Below are positions 17,058 through 24,242 of a stretch of DNA of 64,000 nucleotides, one piece after another. The first letter of the stretch is position 1, and the number at the start of each line of letters is the position of its first letter. The stretch is from Oligoflexia bacterium. GTDB taxonomy: Bacteria; Bdellovibrionota; Bacteriovoracia; Bacteriovoracales; Bacteriovoracaceae. A model generated the notes under the pieces. That model was given only the letters and a program-made list of their open reading frames with translations, searched no databases and was not told the DNA's origin. A program made the translations under genes and the position numbers. The stretch spans positions 1-64,000 of the forward strand of contig JADGAN010000001.1 in the NCBI GenBank assembly GCA_015231955.1, read 5' to 3'.

Positions 17058-19769
17058 TTACGGCCCCTTTCCACCTTTACCCCTACTCCCTTTGGCCTGA
17101 ACAAATTTTCCATTTTTTCTTTCTAATGAAAAATCCAAAACCTCTCGAAAGTGGGTCACTGGTATAAAATTAAGCCCTTTACGATGACGTTCTGGAACCT
17201 CTTTAAGATCTTTCTTGTTTTGCTCTGGGAAAACCACATTAGAAATTCCCGCTCTTTTCGCGGCCAACACCTTTTCCTTTAACCCACCAATTGGTAAAAC
17301 CTTACCCGTAAGGCTTAGCTCTCCAGTCATGGCAATGCCACTCTTTACTCTTACATTATGCGAAAGACCATAGAGGGCCAACGCCATGGAGATACCTGCG
17401 CTTGGTCCATCTTTAGGTATTGCTCCTGCAGGCAAGTGTAGGTGTATTTCATGAGTGGAAAGAAAGTCTTTTGCAACGTCATCATCAGGACGATCCATTT
17501 TAACAGGAGTTGGAAGAACAACTTTTTCTTTATTTTTTTCATTCTCCACAACTTTCTTGCCTGTAGCTTGCTTTTCTCTAGCAACAACTAAGGGGAAGCT
17601 ATCCATCTCCTCTTGGAGCAATCTTTTGACATAGCTATAGGCAAGGTTGGCCGATTCACTCATGACCTCCCCAAGTTGCCCTGTAAGCTTAAACCCTTTG
17701 CCTTTAAGTGGAATACATTCAATCTTTAAAATATCTCCACCAAAGGGCGTCCATGCAAGTCCAATCACTACGCCTGGATCCAGCAGCGCCTCGGCCATCT
17801 CCAGATTAAACCGAGAAACCCCAAGAATTTGCTCAAGATCAGAGATCTTGGGTGCTATGTGCCCCTGCTTTTTTTGTACTTTTGAAAGTGCGACACTTCT
17901 ACAGATTCTAGCAATACATTGCTCCATAGAGCGCACACCGGGTTCTCTTGCATAGTCTGCAATAATCTTTTTAATGAGCGACACAGAAAAGGAGATATCT
18001 TTATTGTTAAGCCCATGCTTCTTTAACTGCTTAGGAATAATCCATCGCCGTGCCATGGGCACTTTCTCCTCGACAGTGTAGCCACTAAGCTCAATTACCT
18101 CCATTCTATCAAGAAGTGGTTCAGGAATTTCTGTAATATGATTGGCAGTGGCAATGAATAGAACCTTTGAGAGGTCAAACGACACGTCCAAATAGTTATC
18201 AATGAAACGCGAATTCTGCTCAGGATCGAGCACCTCTAAAAGCGCTGATGCTGGATCACCCTGAAACGATTGCCCCATCTTATCAATCTCATCCAACATG
18301 ATCACAGGATTGTTCACTTCCACACGCTTTAGCGCCTGGATCAGCTTTCCTGGCATCGCCCCTACATAAGTTCTCCTGTGCCCCTTAATTTCCGCCTCAT
18401 CCCTCATTCCACCAAGACTAAAGCGATAAAATTCTCGCCCTAAAGAGTGAGCGATACTCTTGCCAAGAGAAGTTTTCCCAACACCTGGAGGGCCAGCAAA
18501 ACAAAGAATCGTACCATCATATTGAGGGCGAAGCTTTCTCACGGCCAAAAACTCCAACACACGCTGCTTGGCCTTCTCTAGCCCATAGTGATCGCGATTT
18601 AAAATAGTTTCTGCATTATTAATGTCGACAGCATCATTAGTGCTTTTGTTCCATGGAAGTTGTGAAATCCATCCCACATAAGTTCGAATCACATTATACT
18701 CAGGACTGCTGTCATGAATGCTCTCAAGCTTATCAAGCTCCTCAAAAACAATTTTCTTGATCTCATTAGGAGGATCTGCCTTCTCAATGGCCTCGCGAAG
18801 CTTCTTGATATCTTTACTCTTTTCGTCCTCCTCCATTCCCAACTCTTGTCGAATAACTTTGAGCTGCTCTCTTAAAAAATACTCCTTCTGGTATTTATTA
18901 ACTTTATCATTGACCTCATCTGCAATCTTCTTTTGAATGTCTGCAACATCTTTTTCTCGCTTCAAATAAACCAGTAGTTTTGCAAACCTCTTCTTAACAA
19001 CTACTGTTTCCAGAAAATCTTGTGCCTCCGGAACATCTAACGATAGAGCAAACGCCACTAAATCCGCTAAGGCCCCTGGCGAGGGAGAGTTGAGCATAGC
19101 AAGCTTCATCTCCTCATTAAAGTAAGGGTTAAGCTCGCTCAATTTTTTTACCTGATTAATCACCGACCTTGTATACGCATCAAGCTCTGAATCTGCTTCT
19201 AACTCATCCTCATACACCAGCGGCACGGCCATGATATAAGACGAGTGATCGACCGATTTTTCAATCCGATAGCGACGTAAACCATGCACTAATAAATTAA
19301 CAGAGCCATCCGGAAGTCTCAATTTCTTGACAACTTTACAAATAACTCCTACTTGATAGATGTCATTATTGCTGTTGGTGTTATTACCTTTGCTCTCTGT
19401 TCCATTTGTATTCGTTTTTACATTTACGTGTGTATTCTTATTTCCATCATCATCTCTATCATCGTACTCATCCCTATCCTCACTGCTTACACCATCCTCT
19501 TGCGAATAAAAAAGTGTCTTTCGCGAATAAGGACCTTTTTTTCTTCCTCTCACTTTCATCAAGTTAAGGCCAACATGATTATTCTTTGAGATACACTGCT
19601 CTAGCTCCGAAACAAATTTATCCTCTGTAAGCACAATAGGAGCAATCATGCCTGGAAAAATAGGACTGCTCATAATCGGGATGACTGCAATTGACTTTAG
19701 TGTCTCGCTTATTCCGCCTGTATCTGCTCCAACTTGAATTTCTATTTCGCTCTCAAGACTATTTGGCAC
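17058..19769 (-). CDS. lon: ATP-dependent protease Lon
   Basis: Lon is a cytosolic AAA+ serine protease that degrades damaged and regulatory proteins. Domains in order are an N-terminal LON domain, AAA+ with Walker A GPPGVGKT near residue 425 and Walker B DEIDKMG, and a protease domain with the catalytic serine in PKDGPSAGI (near 790) and lysine in GGLKEKV (near 833). The N domain carries an unusual Asp/Asn/Thr-rich insertion of about 48 residues, and a second K/E-rich insertion precedes the protease domain. I start at GTG 19769. It lies one base after the previous stop and has AAGGGAG seven bases upstream. The alternative ATG at 19805 overlaps that gene by 35 bases and lacks a ribosome-binding site. 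Confidence 0.97.
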   Translation of the reverse strand: MPNSLESEIEIQVGADTGGISETLKSIAVIPIMSSPIFPGMIAPIVLTEDKFVSELEQCISKNNHVGLNLMKVRGRKKGPYSRKTLFYSQEDGVSSEDRDEYDDRDDDGNKNTHVNVKTNTNGTESKGNNTNSNNDIYQVGVICKVVKKLRLPDGSVNLLVHGLRRYRIEKSVDHSSYIMAVPLVYEDELEADSELDAYTRSVINQVKKLSELNPYFNEEMKLAMLNSPSPGALADLVAFALSLDVPEAQDFLETVVVKKRFAKLLVYLKREKDVADIQKKIADEVNDKVNKYQKEYFLREQLKVIRQELGMEEDEKSKDIKKLREAIEKADPPNEIKKIVFEELDKLESIHDSSPEYNVIRTYVGWISQLPWNKSTNDAVDINNAETILNRDHYGLEKAKQRVLEFLAVRKLRPQYDGTILCFAGPPGVGKTSLGKSIAHSLGREFYRFSLGGMRDEAEIKGHRRTYVGAMPGKLIQALKRVEVNNPVIMLDEIDKMGQSFQGDPASALLEVLDPEQNSRFIDNYLDVSFDLSKVLFIATANHITEIPEPLLDRMEVIELSGYTVEEKVPMARRWIIPKQLKKHGLNNKDISFSVSLIKKIIADYAREPGVRSMEQCIARICRSVALSKVQKKQGHIAPKISDLEQILGVSRFNLEMAEALLDPGVVIGLAWTPFGGDILKIECIPLKGKGFKLTGQLGEVMSESANLAYSYVKRLLQEEMDSFPLVVAREKQATGKKVVENEKNKEKVVLPTPVKMDRPDDDVAKDFLSTHEIHLHLPAGAIPKDGPSAGISMALALYGLSHNVRVKSGIAMTGELSLTGKVLPIGGLKEKVLAAKRAGISNVVFPEQNKKDLKEVPERHRKGLNFIPVTHFREVLDFSLERKNGKFVQAKGSRGKGGKGP

Positions 19770-19770
19770 G

Positions 19771-20286
19771 CTAACGCTCCCTTGTAGTAGAACCTTCCTT
19801 TGCATCGACTACGAGTCGTACTGGATTGGTTAAATAAAACACTTCAAAGCTTAAATTCCTATCCAATTCTAACTCAATAGACAAATGATCTTTTCCAATT
19901 GGGTACACTTTCATACTCTTTACGAATCTACTTTTTCCCAGTGATGCCATATTCGTACTAGCTTCAACATTAAAAATATCGATATGAATTCTCCGTTCAT
20001 CACCGGCCACAAACCCATATACGCTAGGAATAGACTTAACTCCTGTAATGTCAAGGACTATGCGCTCTTGTTTGCTCCCCTCCGTATAGAACTGTCGCAT
20101 TGGGCCCAATACTCCTTGATCCTCTTCCCCCTTGAAGGTGTCATTTTTAAAGAAAATAAATCTCTCGCTAAAAACACCTCGCTTTACTGGCGACACCTTC
20201 ACAATCTTCTCTTGCCATAAATCTTGTGCTAAAGCAGCTAACGGGAAAAATAGCGTCAATGTAAGGATAGTTAACGCGCATTTCAT
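19771..20286 (-). CDS. Exported AMIN-like domain protein
   Basis: The first 20 residues form a signal peptide ending in LAALA before QDLWQ. The mature ~150 residues are predicted beta, with two AMIN-like signatures: 'QERIVLDITGVKSI' and the terminal 'NPVRLVVDAKEG'. AMIN domains bind peptidoglycan or sit in secretins and amidases and act in the periplasm. No catalytic domain is attached, so this is a stand-alone wall-binding or scaffold protein. Its stop is one base from the preferred lon start and the matrixin gene lies 68 bases upstream, so the three may be cotranscribed. That would couple an exported protein with a cytosolic protease, which may simply reflect genome compaction. Confidence 0.75.
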   Translation of the reverse strand: MKCALTILTLTLFFPLAALAQDLWQEKIVKVSPVKRGVFSERFIFFKNDTFKGEEDQGVLGPMRQFYTEGSKQERIVLDITGVKSIPSVYGFVAGDERRIHIDIFNVEASTNMASLGKSRFVKSMKVYPIGKDHLSIELELDRNLSFEVFYLTNPVRLVVDAKEGSTTRER

Positions 20287-20354
20287 AGGTATGACCTCTT
20301 GCTATCTTGGGTTGAACTCTACGCTTGTTTTCAGCTCCATTATCTCTCTGATTG

Positions 20355-22325
20355 CTATCTAATCCAAGGAGTTTGATTTTTCTCTGCGGCCCTTTTGCTG
20401 AGTAAAAATGTCATGTTCTTTACAGGTCGTAGATACGAGAGCAGATAATAGACAAAAAGAGTAAGCAAAAATGCTAGAGCAGCTACACCGATAGTGGTGA
20501 ATGCACGTCCCCCTCCGTTACCACTACCTCCTCCTGGTGGCCCAAATACAATACTTCCACACCCGGCAATTCCAACAATGCTACTATCTCTTTTACTATA
20601 GCGAATGTTCGATGAAGTGCCGGCAGGAGCACTCTTTTTTTGCGAGCTTATTCCAATCACTGGATAGGTTTTAGAGGCATCGGCACAGTAGTGATTGTCA
20701 TCATAACGTTTATGATCTTTTCTTCCTATAATGGTGTAGCTGCCATCTTTATTCTTTTTACTGACGTTGACTAAAAATAGGTAGAATGAAAGCAAGTCCA
20801 TCATCATGGCATAAGAGGGAAAAATTTTAGTTAATGTCTGCAGTTCACTTGCACTTCCAGAGAGTAAAAAGCCAGGGGATGATTTAGGAGTCACACTCAC
20901 TTCAAAAATATTTTCCTCCGCAAGTGCAGAGAGAGGAACTCTTGCCAGCACATCGAGCAAATAGTTTCCATCGTTATCTTTTTCCATCTCCCCAGTTGCA
21001 TTTGGAAAAATCCCTATACTCTGCTCATTTCTTATAACCTGAATCACACCTCTGAAAGGGGAATAGAGGTCTTGTGAGATCATCTTTAGTTCTAAGTAAA
21101 GCTCGTCTTGTGCGCTCCGCATGGAAGATACATTGTAACTTCTTAAATCGATCGTGTATTTATCGGCCACTTCATCACGAATCTCCAGCGTTGAAAAGGA
21201 ACCAATAATTGCATTTCCCCATCCGGATGAATTTTCATTTAAGGGAACGGTATAGGTCGTGCTCGATTGAAAAGTGGAGTAGTCTTTGCTCCCAAGATAA
21301 CTTTGCGATAAATCCATTTGACATTTTATACTGATAAGCCCTACATCTACTACTTTTTCCGAATCACTTAAATAAATTCCTTGAGGCATTCCCATCGCAT
21401 CTGCCGAACATTTCGTAAAAAATGATCCCCTGTAGTCCCCATTCAAGCAAAAATTTTTACTCCCGCTCAAATAAAAATCGGGAAGAGAGGCCCTAATAAA
21501 AGGAGGTGCAACGTAAATGTAATAGGTATCGTCTAACGGAAGACCAGAAACCTCAAAACGTCCATCTTCATTAGTCAGTAGTGAAAATAAAACTTTTCCA
21601 CTTTTTTCTGATATCAAGTAAACTTGTGAAGCAAAAATCGCAATTAAATCTTTACTGCCAATGACTTTCCCACGAATCACTCCAGTATTTGATCCACTGG
21701 ATTTGGATTTAATCGCATTCATCCCCCAATAATCGTCTAGGGACAGTGATGATTGCCCTCGAAAAGTTGCATAAAGCATAGAAGAGTCCCTAAACTGACT
21801 ATGCCCTAGTCCCCAAAGGTGTCCCATTTCATGGGTTATCACATCTCCTAGGTAGGGGCGCCCGCTGGACTCACTTTCCGAAGGAGTAAGCACAAAGGAT
21901 ATGGAGTCGTTTAACAAAATATCCCCTTCCACCAATTTCCCTGTGATCTCATCATAAACGAGAGAAGTGGTTCCTAGAATGCCTTGAGAAAAGAGCGCTG
22001 CCCCTGCAAAATAAATTTCATTTCTAAGATTACTACCGCTGCCACTGTAACTGCTACTGTCAGTAATCAAACTAATTTTAAGTGACGAATTGGTATTCCA
22101 TTCATCAGCAGCGGCCTTGATGATTTCAAAGACCTGTTCTTTATTTAAATTTTGTGTATTGGCCGGTAAGACATGGAGTTCGATCACGCTTTGATCCCAA
22201 GATAGGTCAACTCCACTTGCCGCTCCTTTCGATCTAACATACCCCAAGGAGTCGTTCATCATCAAACCTTGCATAAAAAGAAAAATCAGTGAAAAAATAA
22301 ATCTCACCTTAATTATCACCACCAT
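20355..22325 (-). CDS. Membrane-anchored matrixin-family zinc metalloprotease
   Basis: The zinc-binding motif HEMGHLWGLGHSQF (HExxHxxGxxH) followed by the met-turn-like SSMLYA marks a metzincin of the matrixin (M10) type. Upstream, 'VIELHVLPANTQNLNKEQVF' and 'AADEWNTNSSLKIS' match the matrixin strand and helix. Residues ~215-285 resemble a carboxypeptidase-regulatory-like beta domain (GVIRGKV...NEDGRFEVSGLP). Beta-rich modules follow. The C terminus has a Gly-rich linker, one transmembrane helix and basic residues, like a sorted or membrane-retained exoenzyme. A signal peptide with a hydrophobic core begins the 656-residue protein. It follows its exported partner gene by 6 bases, so the two form one transcription unit. 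Confidence 0.87.
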   Translation of the reverse strand: MVVIIKVRFIFSLIFLFMQGLMMNDSLGYVRSKGAASGVDLSWDQSVIELHVLPANTQNLNKEQVFEIIKAAADEWNTNSSLKISLITDSSSYSGSGSNLRNEIYFAGAALFSQGILGTTSLVYDEITGKLVEGDILLNDSISFVLTPSESESSGRPYLGDVITHEMGHLWGLGHSQFRDSSMLYATFRGQSSLSLDDYWGMNAIKSKSSGSNTGVIRGKVIGSKDLIAIFASQVYLISEKSGKVLFSLLTNEDGRFEVSGLPLDDTYYIYVAPPFIRASLPDFYLSGSKNFCLNGDYRGSFFTKCSADAMGMPQGIYLSDSEKVVDVGLISIKCQMDLSQSYLGSKDYSTFQSSTTYTVPLNENSSGWGNAIIGSFSTLEIRDEVADKYTIDLRSYNVSSMRSAQDELYLELKMISQDLYSPFRGVIQVIRNEQSIGIFPNATGEMEKDNDGNYLLDVLARVPLSALAEENIFEVSVTPKSSPGFLLSGSASELQTLTKIFPSYAMMMDLLSFYLFLVNVSKKNKDGSYTIIGRKDHKRYDDNHYCADASKTYPVIGISSQKKSAPAGTSSNIRYSKRDSSIVGIAGCGSIVFGPPGGGSGNGGGRAFTTIGVAALAFLLTLFVYYLLSYLRPVKNMTFLLSKRAAEKNQTPWIR

Positions 22326-22331
22326 TGTCTT

Positions 22332-23120
22332 CTACTCATCTCCCTTGCCTCTACCGGACGTCATCATATAAACCATCACGGCCACAATCATTAGCAAAAT
22401 GATCGGTACAATGTCTGTAAGATCGACCCTCTCCTCTCGATCGTTAAGAGGGGTATTCGGATCAGCGCTAACAGAAGGAATGGAGGCAATCTCCCGTTCT
22501 GGTTTTGTAGATGACTCCATAGTATTGGAAACATCACCATCATCTGTCTCCGACATCTTTGCAATGTATTTAAATTGTTTCCCAAACCTACGTTCGACCA
22601 TTTTTTCAAAATCATTAAATGTAACTCTTCCCACTCCTTCCAGGTTGGGAAAAACTGATGAGATAATTGTCCTACTACCATCAATAACTTCCACGCTATA
22701 TTTTCCCTGGGAAAGTCCCTTAATCCAAGGCCCATCACTCTCTACTGCAAGAACCAATATTACCTCTTCTGCATCCAAAAATGTTGGAGTTCCGACAACC
22801 TCATGATAAACACCATGGCGCTCTCCTCCTGGCATTAACACTTTAAAAGGTCTTGCCGCAAAATAATTTTCATCCTCTTTACGACCTCCCCCATGGCCTT
22901 TCAGTTCTAAGTATATCTCTGTGACGACCTCTGAATCTCGAACAATTCGGTAACTTTTTCCAATATACTTTCCGAAGACAACTGCATCTGCTTGAGAAAG
23001 CTGATGCTCCATGGATAAAGGCCGATACGAGGCCGCACTAAGCGGAGAGGGAATCATAACGATTATAGTTATTGCAAGAATAAGGAGTGAGATAAAAGTG
23101 TAGTTTGTAATTTTTATCAT
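22332..23120 (-). CDS. Exported protein with C-terminal anchor, partner of the matrixin
   Basis: This 262-residue protein has a signal peptide (ending PLSAAS), then a beta-rich domain with 'LSQADAVVFGKYIGKSY', an internal 'FKVLMPGGERHGVYHEVVGTPTF' and 'EEVILVLAVES'. That pattern (aDaVvvG... pGG... vGxPxf) is seen in secreted proteins of unknown role in delta-type bacteria. A disordered Ser/Pro/Asp stretch leads to a C-terminal transmembrane helix. It immediately precedes the matrixin gene and could be an inhibitor, a chaperone or a cofactor of it. Upstream lies an inverted repeat GTATCAA/TTGATAC. The function is not known to me. Confidence 0.75.
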   Translation of the reverse strand: MIKITNYTFISLLILAITIIVMIPSPLSAASYRPLSMEHQLSQADAVVFGKYIGKSYRIVRDSEVVTEIYLELKGHGGGRKEDENYFAARPFKVLMPGGERHGVYHEVVGTPTFLDAEEVILVLAVESDGPWIKGLSQGKYSVEVIDGSRTIISSVFPNLEGVGRVTFNDFEKMVERRFGKQFKYIAKMSETDDGDVSNTMESSTKPEREIASIPSVSADPNTPLNDREERVDLTDIVPIILLMIVAVMVYMMTSGRGKGDE

Positions 23121-23126
23121 CAGAGT

Positions 23127-23158
23127 GTATCAACTCGCTTAATGCATTGGTTTGATAC
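23127..23158. promoter_or_regulatory. Inverted repeat upstream of the matrixin operon
   Basis: GTATCAA (23127-23133) and TTGATAC (23152-23158) form 7-bp arms with an 18-base centre, starting seven bases before the first ATG of the two-gene exported-protease unit. It could be an operator or an RNA stem near the ribosome-binding site. There is no T tract, so it is not an intrinsic terminator for rpsI. Confidence 0.3.
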
Positions 23159-23223
23159 TTCTCTTCTCGATCAATTGAAACAAAACTAAAGGAAAAAAGA
23201 GGGGAAATAGAAAGGGAGGAAAA

Positions 23224-23625
23224 TTAACGTTTAGAGAATTGGAAGGATCTTCGTGCTCCACGCACACCATATTTCTTTCTCTCAACAATTCTGGCATCTC
23301 TAGTAAGAAAGCCTGCTTTCTTTAACTCACCTCTTGCAGCAGGATCAAGTTGAGTGATGGCCCTGCTAATTCCTAGGCGAATTGCTCCAGCTTGTCCGGT
23401 TGGACCGCCGCCAGCAACATTGATCACTACATCGTATTTATCTCTCACATTTAAAAGATTTAGAGGTTGGGTAACCATATATTTAATTGAATCGCGATTG
23501 AAATAGTTTTGAAAATCACGACCATTTACCAGAATTTTTCCCTCGCCTACTGCCAAATAAACTCTAGCGACAGAGGTCTTTCTTTTTCCAACAGCATGGG
23601 TATCATACATTTTTGCTTTGGCCAT
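23224..23625 (-). CDS. rpsI: 30S ribosomal protein S9
   Basis: This is a small-subunit protein whose extended C-terminal tail reaches the P site. The sequence '[26 protein letters not shown]', the [18 protein letters not shown] block and the terminal [11 protein letters not shown] match bacterial S9 over its full 133 residues. The lysine-arginine end that contacts tRNA is intact. It lies 26 bases after rplM, the canonical rplM-rpsI operon. Confidence 0.98.
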   Translation of the reverse strand: MAKAKMYDTHAVGKRKTSVARVYLAVGEGKILVNGRDFQNYFNRDSIKYMVTQPLNLLNVRDKYDVVINVAGGGPTGQAGAIRLGISRAITQLDPAARGELKKAGFLTRDARIVERKKYGVRGARRSFQFSKR

Positions 23626-23651
23626 CTTAATATCTTCCTTCTTAAGTTATG

Positions 23652-24092
23652 TTACTTTAAAACAATTGTTTCTGGCTTTTGGGCATCATTTTCATGGCTT
23701 GCCCCTTTGTAGACACGCAACTTTTTTAGTTGTTTTCTACCTAAAGTATTCTTGGGCAGCATCCCCTTTACCGCTTCCATAATAATAAGCTCTGGGTGTT
23801 TTTCAAGCTGAACTCTAGCACTTCTACTCTTGATTCCACCGATGTGATTGGTGTGCCAAAAATAGGATTTATCTTCCCACTTATTACCTGTAAGCTTTAT
23901 TTTTTCACAATTGGTAATCACAACATAATCCCCAGAATCGACATTGGGAGTATAGGCTGGACTATTCTTACCTCTTAAAATTCTTGCCACTTCTGTTGCC
24001 AATCGACCAAGTACCATATCTTGAGCATCGATGTGGTACCATTTTTTAGTGTCGTTATCTGGCTTTAAAATAAAACTTCTTTGAATTAACAT
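23652..24092 (-). CDS. rplM: 50S ribosomal protein L13
   Basis: L13 is an early-assembly large-subunit protein. The 146-residue protein contains the family blocks WYHIDAQDMVLGRLATEVA, 'GDYVVITNCEKIKLTG' and 'GMLPKNTLGRKQLKKLRVYKG'. It is the first gene of the rplM-rpsI operon and has a good sigma-70 promoter about 90 bases upstream. A 'GAGGAAGTTAT' ribosome-binding region precedes the ATG. Confidence 0.98.
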   Translation of the reverse strand: MLIQRSFILKPDNDTKKWYHIDAQDMVLGRLATEVARILRGKNSPAYTPNVDSGDYVVITNCEKIKLTGNKWEDKSYFWHTNHIGGIKSRSARVQLEKHPELIIMEAVKGMLPKNTLGRKQLKKLRVYKGASHENDAQKPETIVLK

Positions 24093-24185
24093 ATAACTTC
24101 CTCAACCTACCATAGATGTTATTGTGCTATAACGCGATTATCTATATATAAACGGGGCACAGAAATTCATCCGATTAATAACCAG

Positions 24186-24215
24186 CTTATACATAAGAAG
24201 AGTAATTGTAGTCAA
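24186..24215 (-). promoter_or_regulatory. sigma-70 promoter of rplM-rpsI
   Basis: The minus strand shows TTGACT (24210-24215), an 18-base spacer and TATAAG (24186-24191), preceded by TG-like bases. The leader to the rplM ATG would be about 85-90 bases. It sits just beyond the stop codon of the TamA-type gene, consistent with an independent ribosomal-protein transcript. Confidence 0.6.
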
Positions 24216-24242
24216 GAAAAGAATTCACAAAGCTCGAAGCTT

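Noticed and set aside
19770-19805. ATG 19805 as the lon start
   Set aside because: It overlaps the upstream gene by 35 bases and has no ribosome-binding site, while GTG 19769 has a good one.
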